Assembly (NCBI RefSeq): GCF_014534645.1
Contig: NZ_JACVQF010000184.1
Coordinates: 62,001-126,000 of the forward strand
From: Streptomyces griseicoloratus
GTDB taxonomy: Bacteria; Actinomycetota; Actinomycetes; Streptomycetales; Streptomycetaceae
Direction of reading: 5' to 3'
DNA: 64,000 nt
The notes below the pieces were generated by a model that was not told where the DNA came from, ran no database searches, and saw nothing but the letters and a program-made list of their open reading frames with translations. Made by a program: the position numbers and the translations under genes. Positions 38,124-46,901 of this stretch are shown here, piece by piece; position 1 is the first letter of the stretch; the number at the start of each line of letters is the position of its first letter.

Positions 38124-40631
38124 TCAGCCGGCCGTGTGGGCCTCCCGTACGCGCAGGGCGCGCGCGAGGTCGTCGAGCTGGTCGACGAGCTTGCGGCGCA
38201 GTGCGGGGATCGGGTCGGCGTCGGCGAGGCATTCCCGGCCGAGGCGCAGGTTGTCGGCGTCGACGGCGTGGGCGGGGAAGGCCCAGCGGCCGGCGGCGTC
38301 GGCGATGGCGGGGCCGCGGCGGGCGGCGACGGCGACGGCCTCGGTGTAGTAGCGCGGTACGTAGTCGCGTACGAGGTCGGCCTGTTCGGGCTGCCAGAAG
38401 CCCTGGGCGGTGGCGGTGAACAGGTAGTTCGAGAGGTCGTCGCGGGCGAACATGGCTTCCCAGGCGCGGGCCTTGGCCTCGGGGTCGGGCAGCGCGGCGC
38501 GGCAGCGGGCGGCGCCCTCCTGGCCGGTGGCGCTGGGGTCGCGCTCGAGTTCCGCGGCGATGGCGGCCTCGTCGGTGGCGCCGAGGACGGCGAGGCGGGT
38601 GAGGACGCGCCAGCGCAGTTCGGGGTCGAGTTCGGGGCCGCCGGGGACGGTGCCGTCGGCGAGCCAGGCGGCGATGGTGTCGGGGTGGGCGACGGTGTCG
38701 ATGCGGTGGCGTACGGCGATCAGGCGCAGGCCGGGGTGGTCGCCGTCCTCGGTGCGCCGGATGAGGTCGCGGCACAGCTCGGTGAGGGTGGCGAGGGCGG
38801 CGGGGCGCCCGCCGGGGGTGAGGTAGCGGTCGGCGACGTGGACGGTGGCGAAGGCGAGGACGCCCTGGACCAGGGCGAGGTCGGTCTCCGCGGGCAGGTG
38901 GGCGGCGGCGGTGGCCAGGTAGTCGGCCGGGGCGAGTTCGCCGTCGCGGACCATGTCGCGCAGCGCGTTCCACACGACGGCGCGGGTGAGGGCGTCGGGG
39001 ATGCCGGACAGACCGCGCAGAACGGTTTCCAGGGAGGTCTCGTCGAAGCGGATCTTGGCGTAGGTCAGGTCCAGGTCGTTGGGGACGACCAGGGCGGGGC
39101 GGGTGCCGGGGCGCGGCTCGGGGGCCGTGTCCCGGGGGACGTCGGTCTCGTAGCGTTCCCGCAGGACGAGGCTGCGGCCGTCGCTGAGGTCGCGGTCGTA
39201 CACGCCGACGGTGACGCGGTGGGGGCGGTCGCCGTCGCGGTCGAGGGCGAGGGCCCACTGGCCGGGGCGGGAGTCGACGGACGCGGTGAGGGTGTCGACG
39301 CCGGTGGTGCGCAGCCAGGCGTCGGCCCAGGCGTGGACGTCGCGTTCGGTGGCGGCGGCGAGGGAGTCGATGAAGTCGGCGAGGGTGGCGTTGGCGAACC
39401 GGTGCCGCTTGAAGTGGATGTTGATGCCGGCGAGGAAGTCCTTCTCGCCGAGCCAGGCGACGAGCTGGCGCAGGGCGGAGGCGCCCTTGGCGTAGGAGAT
39501 GCCGTCGAAGTTGAGGAGGGCGGAGGCGGTGTCCTCGACGTTCTCGGGGGCGACGGGGTGGGTGGAGGGCCGCTGGTCGGCGTCGTAGCCCCAGGCCTTG
39601 CGGGAGACGCCGAAGTCGGTCCAGGTGTCGGTGAAGCGGGTGGCCTCGGCGGTGGTCTGGTAGCCCATGTACTCGGCGAAGGACTCGTTGAGCCAGATGT
39701 CGTCCCACCACCTGAGGGTGACGAGGTCGCCGAACCACATGTGGGCCATCTCGTGGGCGATGACCATGGCGCGGGTCTGCCGTTCGGTGTCGGTGACGGC
39801 GGAGCGGAAGACGAACTCGTCGCGGAAGGTGACGAGTCCGGGGTTCTCCATGGCGCCGGCGTTGAACTCGGGGACGAACGCCTGGTCGTAGGAGTCGAAG
39901 GGGTAGGGCTCCTCGAACTTCTCGTGGTAGCGGTCGAAGCAGGCCCGGGTGACGTCGAGGAGTTCGTCGGCGTCGGCGTCGAGGTGGGGGGCGAGGGAGC
40001 GGCGGCAGTGGATGCCGAAGGGCAGGCCTCGGTGCTCGGTGCGCACGGAGTGCCAGGGGCCGGCGGCGACGGCGACGAGGTAGGTGGAGATCAGGGGGGT
40101 GGTGGCGGCCTTCCAGCGGCCGTCGCCGGTGTGTTCGGTGATGCCGTTGGCGAGGACGGTCCAGCCCTGGGGCGCGGTGACGGTGAGGTCGAAGACGGCC
40201 TTGAGGTCGGGCTGGTCGAAGGCGGCGAAGACGCGCTGGACGTCGTCCAGGAACAGCTGGGTGTAGACGTAGGTCTCGCCGTCGGTGGGGTCGGTGAAGC
40301 GGTGCATGCCCTCGCCGGTGCGGGAGTAGCGCATGGTCGCGTCGACGCGGAGTTCGTGCTCGCCGGGGGTGAGGTTCTTCAGCGGCAGCCGGTTCTCGTC
40401 CAGGGTCTCGGGGTCGAGGGGGTGTCCGTCGAGGGTGACGGCGCGCAGCTCGGCGGGCTTGACCTCGACGAAGGTGTCCGTGGCGTCCGTCTCGCCGCGG
40501 ACGGTGAACCGGATGACGGTGCGGGAGTCGAAGGTCTCGTCGCCACCGGTGAGATCGAGGTCGATCGTGTAGTGGTGGACGTCGAGGAGCTGGGCACGGG
40601 TCTGCGCTTCGTCGCGCGTCAGTACGGACAT
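38124..40631 (-). CDS. pepN: Aminopeptidase N (M1 family)
   Basis: A zinc-dependent cytoplasmic aminopeptidase that removes N-terminal residues from peptides. The substrate-binding FNAGAMENPG precedes the zinc site HEMAHMWFGD (His293, Glu294, His297) and NESFAEY with Glu316, an exact HExxH-X18-E arrangement. The catalytic Tyr region (ISYAKGASALRQL) and the large ERAP1-like helical C-terminal domain complete the 835 residues. The start chosen gives MSVLTRDEAQTRAQLL, as in known streptomycete PepN. A second ATG three codons upstream (MSCMSV) is equally possible. Confidence 0.95.
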   Translation of the reverse strand: MSVLTRDEAQTRAQLLDVHHYTIDLDLTGGDETFDSRTVIRFTVRGETDATDTFVEVKPAELRAVTLDGHPLDPETLDENRLPLKNLTPGEHELRVDATMRYSRTGEGMHRFTDPTDGETYVYTQLFLDDVQRVFAAFDQPDLKAVFDLTVTAPQGWTVLANGITEHTGDGRWKAATTPLISTYLVAVAAGPWHSVRTEHRGLPFGIHCRRSLAPHLDADADELLDVTRACFDRYHEKFEEPYPFDSYDQAFVPEFNAGAMENPGLVTFRDEFVFRSAVTDTERQTRAMVIAHEMAHMWFGDLVTLRWWDDIWLNESFAEYMGYQTTAEATRFTDTWTDFGVSRKAWGYDADQRPSTHPVAPENVEDTASALLNFDGISYAKGASALRQLVAWLGEKDFLAGINIHFKRHRFANATLADFIDSLAAATERDVHAWADAWLRTTGVDTLTASVDSRPGQWALALDRDGDRPHRVTVGVYDRDLSDGRSLVLRERYETDVPRDTAPEPRPGTRPALVVPNDLDLTYAKIRFDETSLETVLRGLSGIPDALTRAVVWNALRDMVRDGELAPADYLATAAAHLPAETDLALVQGVLAFATVHVADRYLTPGGRPAALATLTELCRDLIRRTEDGDHPGLRLIAVRHRIDTVAHPDTIAAWLADGTVPGGPELDPELRWRVLTRLAVLGATDEAAIAAELERDPSATGQEGAARCRAALPDPEAKARAWEAMFARDDLSNYLFTATAQGFWQPEQADLVRDYVPRYYTEAVAVAARRGPAIADAAGRWAFPAHAVDADNLRLGRECLADADPIPALRRKLVDQLDDLARALRVREAHTAG

Positions 40632-40688
40632 GCAGGACATGCTGCCTGATGCGGTCGGCACGGCACAGGGGCGGTTCGGGTACGCGGA

Positions 40689-41261
40689 TTATGTCCGGCC
40701 CTTTTCGAGGTCGTCGCACTCCCCGGCGCGCGCCCCCCGGGGTGGCGGGAGCGGGGCGTGGTCGCGGGGAGGGGCGTCGGGGTGGGGCAGCGCGGGGCTC
40801 GGGCGGTGCCCGTCGGCCCCGGTGTGCTCCCGGAGCCGGGCGCGCAGTTCGCGTACCTCGGTCTCCAGGGCGAGGTGGCGCTGGTGGGTGTCGTAGAGGT
40901 AGCGGACCTTGGTGCGCAGCGCCCAGGGGTCGACGGGTTGCGTGACGACGTCGGCGACGCCGAGGGCGAAGGCGGTGGAGCTGAGGGCGAGGTCCGGGCC
41001 GAAGCCGGTGAGGAGGATCACCGGTATGCGCTGGGTCTGCCGCAGGCGGCGCATGTAGCGCACGACGTCCAGTCCGCCGCCCTGGGGCATGCGCACGTCC
41101 AGCAGGAGCAGGCCGACGTGGCCGCGGAGCGCCTGTTTGAGTGCCTGGTCGCCGCTGGTGGCCCGGCCGACGCGGTAGCCGAGCGGGGCGAGGGCGCTCT
41201 CCAGGGCGTAGAGGGTGTCTTCGTGGTCGTCGACGATGAGGATCCCGGCGTCCGGGGGCAT
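40689..41261 (-). CDS. Orphan receiver-domain protein with coiled-coil tail
   Basis: A 190-residue protein with a receiver domain (ILIVDDHEDTLYALESAL, phospho-acceptor Asp55 in LLLLDVRMPQGGGLDV, Thr in VILLTGF). There is no DNA-binding output domain. The typical Lys of the last receiver motif is absent; the equivalent region reads DVVTQPVDPWALR, so phosphorylation chemistry may be altered. A short coiled coil (HLALETEVRELRARLREH) and a Pro-rich tail follow. It may signal by protein contact. It starts with ATG, GGGAGG upstream, and follows chorismate mutase after 113 bases. Confidence 0.85.
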   Translation of the reverse strand: MPPDAGILIVDDHEDTLYALESALAPLGYRVGRATSGDQALKQALRGHVGLLLLDVRMPQGGGLDVVRYMRRLRQTQRIPVILLTGFGPDLALSSTAFALGVADVVTQPVDPWALRTKVRYLYDTHQRHLALETEVRELRARLREHTGADGHRPSPALPHPDAPPRDHAPLPPPRGARAGECDDLEKGRT

Positions 41262-41374
41262 GACCGACCTCCCTCCCCTCGTGGACGGCTCAGCTGCGTC
41301 CAGGGAGCCGGCGGACGGTGCCCGCCGGCCGGCAGGGGATGTACGTGGCAGCATGCCCCGTGGACGCGCCGGTG

Positions 41375-41746
41375 TCACTCCCCCGGGGCGGTCTGCCGGG
41401 CCATGCCGGGGGCCGTGCCGTTGCCGGTGTCCTCGGCGATGCGCTCGTGGTGGCGGATGACCTCGGCGATGATGAAGTTGAGGAACTTCTCGGCGAATCC
41501 CGGGTCGAGCTTGGCGCTTTCGGCGAGTGCGCGCAGTCGGGCGATCTGCTTGGCCTCGCGGGCCGGGTCGGCGGGCGGCAACTGGTGCCGGGCTTTGAGG
41601 TGGCCGACCTGCTGGGTGCATTTGAAGCGCTCGGCGAGCATGTGGACGACGGCCGCGTCGATGTTGTCGATGCTGTCGCGCAGCCGGCTCAGCTCCTCGC
41701 TGACGGCGGGGTCGACGGCACCGGTGCCGGTGTTGCTGGTGGTCAT
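41375..41746 (-). CDS. Chorismate mutase (AroQ type)
   Basis: Converts chorismate to prephenate on the way to phenylalanine and tyrosine. The 123-residue all-helical protein has LSRLRDSIDNIDAAVVHMLAERF and QQVGHLKARHQLPPADPAREAKQIARL, which carry the conserved Arg, Lys and Glu/Gln positions of AroQ enzymes. It is a free-standing, cytoplasmic monofunctional mutase. It starts with ATG, divergent from the metalloprotease gene. A small stem at 41308-41328 lies downstream. Confidence 0.92.
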   Translation of the reverse strand: MTTSNTGTGAVDPAVSEELSRLRDSIDNIDAAVVHMLAERFKCTQQVGHLKARHQLPPADPAREAKQIARLRALAESAKLDPGFAEKFLNFIIAEVIRHHERIAEDTGNGTAPGMARQTAPGE

Positions 41747-41907
41747 GGGGGCTCACCCTACGGTGCGTGCCGTCGGCCGGGGCCGGCCGTCTCAGCCTTC
41801 GGCCGGGATCGCGCGGCGGGGTGGCGGTTCCGGCCCGTCGGCGCGGGCCGGGGTCCGGCGCTGCCCGTACAGTGGAAGACGGGTTCAGGCGTCTTGGGGG
41901 TTCAGGC

Positions 41908-42804
41908 GTGGCGAACGGCGGACCGGTCGAGCACGGATTCCCGCATCTGCAGACGGTGCGGGAGGCCGTCACCGCGCTGTACAAGCGGTTGTCGTACGAC
42001 ACGATCCAGACGTTCTCGGTCAGTGTGGCGCCGGCCGACGTGGCGTTCTGCGACACCGACGACCTGTATCTGGGGGCCCAGCGCGTGGCCCGTGAGCTGG
42101 TGCGGCACTACCGTCTCCCGGACGCCCGGCTGATCGTCTCCTTCCGGGAGATGACGCACGCGGCGAATGTCGAACTGGCCGCCGGGCCGGAGTACTTCGT
42201 CGAGCTGAACGACCGCTTCCGCACCCATCGCCGGGACATCGGCGCGGCCCTCGCGCACGAGGTGATGCACGTGTACCTGCACCGGCTGGGCCTGTCCTTC
42301 CCCGGCACGCGGGACAACGAGATCCTCACGGACACGGCGGCGACGTACCTGGGCGCCGGGTGGCTGCTGCTGGACGCCTACCGGGAGGACTCGGCGTCGT
42401 CGCAGAAGCTCGGGTATCTGACCCCGGAGGAGTTCGGTTACGTGCTGGCCAAGCGGGCGGTGCTCTTCGGTGAGGACCCCTCGGTGTGGTTCACCAGTCC
42501 GCAGGCCTACTCGGCGTACGTGAGGGGCAGGGCGCGGGCGCGCCGGGACGAGGAGCAGCCGCCGCTCACGGCGGCGGGCTGGGCGGGGCGCCGCCGTTAC
42601 GCCCGGGACCGCCGCCATGCCCAGGACCGGCACGAGTCCGGCGCCCGGGCGGACGTCCCGTACTCCTTCACGCCGGACGCGCGCGGGCCGCTGCGGGTGT
42701 CGTTCCCCTGCCCGACCTGCCACCAGCGGATCAGGGTGCCGGTACGGGGGCGGGTGCGGGCGCGGTGCGGGCTGTGCCGGACGGTGCTGGAGTGTGACAC
42801 GTAG
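41908..42804 (+). CDS. Putative zincin metalloprotease with C-terminal zinc ribbon
   Basis: A 298-residue protein of unknown biological role. AALAHEVMHVYLHRLG contains an HExxH zinc site (His117, Glu118, His121), and NEILTDTAATYLGAGWLLL downstream may give the third ligand. The C-terminus has two CxxC knuckles, CPTCHQRIRVPVRG and CGLCRTVLEC, typical of a zinc ribbon that binds nucleic acid or protein. There is no signal peptide or membrane segment, so it is probably cytoplasmic. It starts with GTG, preceded by a GGGGG run. The TAG stop is the loop of a perfect 6-bp hairpin. The combination of zincin and zinc ribbon is notable; substrate unknown. Confidence 0.75.
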   Translation: MANGGPVEHGFPHLQTVREAVTALYKRLSYDTIQTFSVSVAPADVAFCDTDDLYLGAQRVARELVRHYRLPDARLIVSFREMTHAANVELAAGPEYFVELNDRFRTHRRDIGAALAHEVMHVYLHRLGLSFPGTRDNEILTDTAATYLGAGWLLLDAYREDSASSQKLGYLTPEEFGYVLAKRAVLFGEDPSVWFTSPQAYSAYVRGRARARRDEEQPPLTAAGWAGRRRYARDRRHAQDRHESGARADVPYSFTPDARGPLRVSFPCPTCHQRIRVPVRGRVRARCGLCRTVLECDT

Positions 42805-42935
42805 CGTGTCCCGGCCTTGATTCCTGCACCCGGCGTGGGTGCGGGCGTCGCCGAGGGCTGCCGCCCCCGGGCCCCCGCTTCCGGCCTGAACGGCCTCGTC
42901 CTCAAGCGCCGGACGGGCTGAAGTGTCCTGACCCG
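42796..42935. repeat. Hairpin-rich intergenic element resembling a dispersed streptomycete repeat
   Basis: The stretch contains a stem around the stop codon (42796-42810), a GCACCC/GGGTGC stem and a CGTCC/GGACG stem (42897-42915) ending in GGGCTGAA. From memory, very similar intergenic sequence recurs across streptomycete chromosomes, apparently as a non-coding repeat; I could not verify copies. It lies between the convergent protease and MFS genes and may act as a terminator. Confidence 0.4.
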
Positions 42936-42959
42936 GCGCCGACCATGCCGAGCCACGCC

Positions 42960-44399
42960 TCAGCCCTCGTGTCCCCTCACCGCCCGGCGGGGCAGGGCCG
43001 CGCACAGGGCCGCGCAGGTCACGAAGCCGCCGACGATCCAGGGCATCGCCGCGCCCAGGGCCTCGGTCGGCCCGTCGGCCGTGTGGCGGAAGAAGACGGT
43101 GCCGACCACGGCCGCGCCCAGCGCGCCGCCGAACTGCTGGGCCGTGGAGAAGATCCCGGACGCCCCGCCGGCCAGCTCGGCCGGCACCGCCGACAGCACC
43201 ACGTTGACCAGCGGCACCACCAGGAAGCCCAGCCCGGCCCCGGCGATCACCAGCCCCGGCACCAGCGGCCAGGCCCCGGTGTGCGCGTCGGCGGAGTCGG
43301 CGACCGCCGACCACACCCAGCCGAAGCCGCCCGCCATCATCAGCGCGCCGGCTCCGAGCACCAGCCGCCCGTGGCGCACCGCGAGGGCGTCGGCGGCCGG
43401 GGCGGTCAGGAAGCCGCCGGCCGAGAAGGCGACGGTGACCACACCGGCCTGCATCGGGGTGTAGCCCTGGCCGCCCTGCAGCCAGAGGGCGAAGACCAGG
43501 AAGAAGCCCTGCATGCCGAGGGAGAACAGGAGCTGGACCAGGACGCCGACGGAGAACGCGGGCAGCCGGAAGGCCCGGACCGGCAGCAGCGGTACCGTCA
43601 CGGCGCCCTGCCTGCGCGCCTCGAACAGGCCGAGCCCGGCGACCGCCGACGCCCCGGCGGCGAGGCACAGCCAGCCCCACAGGGGCCAGCCGTTCTCCTG
43701 GCCCTGCACCAGCGGCAGCACGACGGCCACGAGACCGGCCGCCAGCACCAGGCTGCCCAGCACGTCGGGGCGCCCGGCCGACCGCTCCTTCGTCGCCGGT
43801 ACGAGGACCACCGCCGCCACCAGGGTCAGTGCGGCGACCGGCACGTTGACCAGGAACACCGACCGCCAGCCCCAGCCGAACAGGTCGGCGTCCGTCAGCA
43901 GCCCGCCCAGCAGCAGCCCGACGGCCGAGGCGAACCCGGCGACCGCGCCGTACATCCCGAAGGCGGCCCCGCGTTCCTTGCCCTGGAAGAGGGTGCGGAA
44001 GGAACCCAGCACCTGCGGCATGAGCACCGCGGCCGTCACGCCCTGCACGGCCCTGGCGGCGATCAGTTGCCCGGGTGACTGGGCGATGCCGCAGCCGAGG
44101 CTGGCCAGCCCGAACCCGGCGGTTCCGGCGAGGAACAGGCCCCGGCGTCCGAAGCGGTCCCCGAGGTGGCCGGAGACGATCAGCGTGGCGGCGAAGCCCA
44201 GCAGGTAGGCGGAGACCAGCCACTGCAGCGCGCTCTCGGAGGCGTGCAGGTCCCGGCCGATGGACGGGATGGCGACGTTCACGATCGTCACGTCCAGGAG
44301 GTCCATCAGGGCGGCTGTCGTCATCACGGCGGCGGCGGCCCAGCGACGGGGGTACGGCTCGGCGGCCCGGGTCGGCGGCGAGGGCAGGGTGGTGGACAC
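42960..44399 (-). CDS. MFS drug-efflux transporter (DHA2, 14-TM type)
   Basis: A 479-residue proton-driven exporter of the DHA2 subfamily in the cytoplasmic membrane. It opens AAVMTTAALMDLLDVTIVNVAIPSIGRDL, the typical motif D1 region; SGHLGDRFGRRGLFLAG is motif A, and the pattern of about 14 hydrophobic segments fits. The substrate is unknown but probably a toxic organic compound. The GTG start has GGAGGAGC upstream. It diverges from a MarR regulator, and two 20-bp palindromes lie between the genes, so it is probably repressed by MarR and induced by its ligand. Confidence 0.93.
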   Translation of the reverse strand: MSTTLPSPPTRAAEPYPRRWAAAAVMTTAALMDLLDVTIVNVAIPSIGRDLHASESALQWLVSAYLLGFAATLIVSGHLGDRFGRRGLFLAGTAGFGLASLGCGIAQSPGQLIAARAVQGVTAAVLMPQVLGSFRTLFQGKERGAAFGMYGAVAGFASAVGLLLGGLLTDADLFGWGWRSVFLVNVPVAALTLVAAVVLVPATKERSAGRPDVLGSLVLAAGLVAVVLPLVQGQENGWPLWGWLCLAAGASAVAGLGLFEARRQGAVTVPLLPVRAFRLPAFSVGVLVQLLFSLGMQGFFLVFALWLQGGQGYTPMQAGVVTVAFSAGGFLTAPAADALAVRHGRLVLGAGALMMAGGFGWVWSAVADSADAHTGAWPLVPGLVIAGAGLGFLVVPLVNVVLSAVPAELAGGASGIFSTAQQFGGALGAAVVGTVFFRHTADGPTEALGAAMPWIVGGFVTCAALCAALPRRAVRGHEG

Positions 44400-44440
44400 G
44401 GTCGCTCCTCCGGCGTGGCTCGGCGTGGCACCGAGATTTA

Positions 44441-44460
44441 TTTCGTTCGGTCGAACGAAA
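44441..44460. promoter_or_regulatory. MarR-type operator O1 (MFS side)
   Basis: A perfect palindrome with 9-base arms, TTTCGTTCG and CGAACGAAA, around GT. It lies 42 bases before the MFS start. The same half-site recurs in O2. Confidence 0.8.
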
Positions 44461-44492
44461 GACTTGCATCCGGACGCATCTGATCACAAGTC

Positions 44493-44512
44493 CTTAGTTC
44501 GACCGAACGAAG
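44493..44512. promoter_or_regulatory. MarR-type operator O2 (marR side)
   Basis: An imperfect palindrome, CTTAGTTCG and CGAACGAAG around AC, with one mismatched pair. It lies 20 bases before the marR ATG, spaced 52 bases from O1. It probably mediates autorepression. Confidence 0.8.
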
Positions 44513-44531
44513 TATTTGCTAGCCTGCCGCC

Positions 44532-45014
44532 ATGGACAGCGAGCACCGGGAGAAGGACGGCGAGAGGGCCGGGGTACTGCGGCGGCTCATGGCCGCCGGC
44601 CGGGCGAACAGCGCCGTCACGGTCATGTTCCACTCCGCGGTCGCCGCCAAGCAGGGGCTGAACGCCACCGAGGAGAAGACCCTCGACTACCTGGAGCGCC
44701 GGGGTCCGCTCACCGCGAAGGACCTCGCGGAGCTGACCGGCCTGGCCCCCGCCTCGGTCACCGGCCTCGTCGACCGGCTGGAGGCCAAGGGGTTCGTCCG
44801 CAGGGTCAAGCACCCCACGGACAAGCGCCGGGTGCTCGTCGAGCTCGACCAGGAAAAGATCGCCGAGTTCGCCGTGTTCTTCGAGGACTGGGCCCGGGAC
44901 GTCGCGGCGGCCTGCGAGGAGTTCAGCACGCCGGAGCTGGAGACCGTGATCCGCTTCCTGACCGTCATGACGGAGCGTCAGCAGCGCGCCTCCGCCCGGC
45001 TGTCGGAGTCGTAG
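44532..45014 (+). CDS. MarR-family transcriptional repressor
   Basis: A 160-residue winged-helix dimeric repressor. The DNA-binding part shows LNATEEKTLDYLERRGPLTAKDLAELTGLAPASVTGLVDRLEAKGFV followed by the wing RRVKHPTDKRRVLVEL. Flanking helices form the dimer and ligand pocket. It probably represses itself and the divergent MFS exporter through the two palindromes in between. It converges with the VWA gene. Confidence 0.93.
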   Translation: MDSEHREKDGERAGVLRRLMAAGRANSAVTVMFHSAVAAKQGLNATEEKTLDYLERRGPLTAKDLAELTGLAPASVTGLVDRLEAKGFVRRVKHPTDKRRVLVELDQEKIAEFAVFFEDWARDVAAACEEFSTPELETVIRFLTVMTERQQRASARLSES

Positions 45015-45060
45015 CCGCTCCCGCGCCCGCGCGACACGGACGACCGAGCCCCCGGCGCGG

Positions 45061-45081
45061 GGCCGCGGCCGCCGCGCGGCC
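45061..45081. terminator. Possible terminator between marR and the VWA gene
   Basis: Seven-base arms GGCCGCG and CGCGGCC (45061-45067 and 45075-45081) in a GC-rich 72-base convergent gap. Confidence 0.4.
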
Positions 45082-45086
45082 GGCGC

Positions 45087-45812
45087 TCAGGACTGCCGCA
45101 CGATGCCCTGGGCGCGTGCGGCCACCAGCCACTTGGGGAACTCCCCCACCAGGCGGTCGTACAGCTCGGCGTCGGACACCTGCTGCGGGTCGCGGCCCGC
45201 GTGGAAGAACCCGGCGTTGTCGACGATGCGCTTGGCCGGCACGGCCAGTTCGTCGAGCTTGCGCAGGTACTCGAACTGCCGGCTGCCCGGGTCGCCGAAG
45301 CCGACGAACTGCCAGAACAGCGGAAGCCGCGCCGCCTTGCACAGATACCGCTCCGCGGCGAGCCGGTTGACGGGGCCGCCGTCGGTCTGGAAGACCACCA
45401 GGGCGGGATGGCGCGCGCCGCTGTCCAGGTAGTGGTCGATGACCGCGTCCATGGCCAGGTGGTAGCTGGTCTTGCCCATGTGCCCGAGGCCCGCCACGAT
45501 CCGCTCGATCCGCCCCTGGTGGTCGGCGAGCGCGATCTCGGTGACGGCGTCGACGTCCGTGGAGAAGAACACCACCGGCACGGTGCCGTCGTCGTCGAGG
45601 TGCGCGGACAGCCCGAGCACCCGGTCGGCGAGCGCCTGCACGCTGCCGTCCTTGTAGTACGGCTTCATCGACCCGGAGTAGTCCACGACGAGGTACACCG
45701 CTGCCCGCAGCCCGTCGAGCCCGTGCCTGGTCAGCGACACCCCGGCGCTCTTGTACAGGCTGACCAGTGCGGGCGCGGTCTCCTGCACCTTGGCGAGACT
45801 GATGGCGGCCAT
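45087..45812 (-). CDS. VWA-domain protein (TerF-like)
   Basis: A 241-residue cytoplasmic von Willebrand factor A domain protein. The metal-ion-dependent adhesion site is present: DYSGSMKPYY (DxSxS) in AVYLVVDYSGSM, a Thr in MGKTSYHLAMDAVI, and an Asp in VVFQTDGGP. It resembles the VWA proteins of tellurium-resistance (ter) loci, but no other ter gene is nearby, so its role is unknown. I start at the ATG of MAAISLAKVQE, with GAGGGGG upstream. It diverges from the rhomboid gene. Confidence 0.85.
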   Translation of the reverse strand: MAAISLAKVQETAPALVSLYKSAGVSLTRHGLDGLRAAVYLVVDYSGSMKPYYKDGSVQALADRVLGLSAHLDDDGTVPVVFFSTDVDAVTEIALADHQGRIERIVAGLGHMGKTSYHLAMDAVIDHYLDSGARHPALVVFQTDGGPVNRLAAERYLCKAARLPLFWQFVGFGDPGSRQFEYLRKLDELAVPAKRIVDNAGFFHAGRDPQQVSDAELYDRLVGEFPKWLVAARAQGIVRQS

Positions 45813-45971
45813 GCGTGATTCCCCCTCGGTGTGCCGGGCGCGGGGCACCCGTGGCTGCCGAGGTTACGGCACGTCGGCCCCCCGCCTCTCAGCCCGCTCA
45901 CAGATGTTCGCTATTTTGTTCGCCGCCGACCCCAACGGCTCACCGTCCGCCCCGTCCCCGAGGAGCCGGCC

Positions 45972-46901
45972 GTGGATTCCGAGTCCACCGTCACCACCTG
46001 CTACCGCCATCCCGAGGTGGAGTGCCACGTCCGCTGCACCCGCTGCGACCGGTACATCTGCCCGGACTGCATGCGCGAGGCGGCCGTGGGGCACCACTGC
46101 CCGGAGTGCGTGAAGGAGGGGGCGCGGTCCGTCCGGCAGGCCCGGACGATCGTCGGCGGCCGGGTCTCGGCGACGCCCGTGGTGACGTACGTCCTGATCG
46201 CGCTCAACGTCCTCGCGTACGTGGCGGAGCTGGTGCGCCCCGAGATCGTGGACCGGTTCTCGATGGTCACCGCCAGGCTGGTCGGGCCGGACGGCGGCTT
46301 CTACGTCTACCAGGACGTGTACCCGGCGGGCTTCCACGCCGACGGCGTCGTCGCCGGCGAGTGGGACCGGCTGATCACGAGCGCCTTCCTCCATCTGGAG
46401 CCCACCGAGGGCACGTTCGGGATCCTGCACATCGTGATGAACATGGCCGCGCTGTGGCAGCTCGGCCGGGTCGTCGAGCCGATGCTCGGCCGGGTCCGCT
46501 ACGCCGTCCTGTACCTGCTGTCCGCGCTCGGCGGTTCGGTGCTCGAACTGCTGCTGGCCGACGCCGGACAGCCCTCCGTCGGCGCGTCCGGCGCGATCTT
46601 CGGACTCGGGGCCGCCTACTACGTCCTCGCCCGCCGCCTCGGCGCCGACATGGCCCCGGTCAACCGCTTCATGGCGTTCCTGCTGCTGTGGCTGCTGATC
46701 TCCGCCGGGCTGACCTCCTGGCAGGGCCACCTCGGCGGGCTGCTGGCGGGCGGCGTGGTGACCCTGGCGTTCGCCTACGCGCCCCGGGACGGGCGCCGGG
46801 CGGCCGTGCAGGCGGGGGCGTGCGCGGGGCTGGTGGTGCTGCTGGCGGTGACGGCGGCGATCAAGGTGTCGGAACTGACGGGTGGAGGTATCCCCCAGTG
46901 A
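45972..46901 (+). CDS. Rhomboid-family intramembrane serine protease with N-terminal zinc finger
   Basis: A 309-residue membrane protease that cleaves other proteins within their membrane segments. The N-terminus is a B-box-like zinc finger (CYRH...CHVRCTRC...CPDC...HHCPEC). The rhomboid core has the catalytic Ser206 in GASGAIFGLG and the catalytic His253 in GHLGGLLAGG, with an oxyanion HIVMNMAALW segment before them. About seven membrane spans are expected. It starts with GTG, with GAGG upstream. Its stop overlaps the chitosanase start as GTGA, so the two are translationally coupled, a surprising pairing that suggests the protease and the hydrolase are linked in function. Confidence 0.9.
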   Translation: MDSESTVTTCYRHPEVECHVRCTRCDRYICPDCMREAAVGHHCPECVKEGARSVRQARTIVGGRVSATPVVTYVLIALNVLAYVAELVRPEIVDRFSMVTARLVGPDGGFYVYQDVYPAGFHADGVVAGEWDRLITSAFLHLEPTEGTFGILHIVMNMAALWQLGRVVEPMLGRVRYAVLYLLSALGGSVLELLLADAGQPSVGASGAIFGLGAAYYVLARRLGADMAPVNRFMAFLLLWLLISAGLTSWQGHLGGLLAGGVVTLAFAYAPRDGRRAAVQAGACAGLVVLLAVTAAIKVSELTGGGIPQ

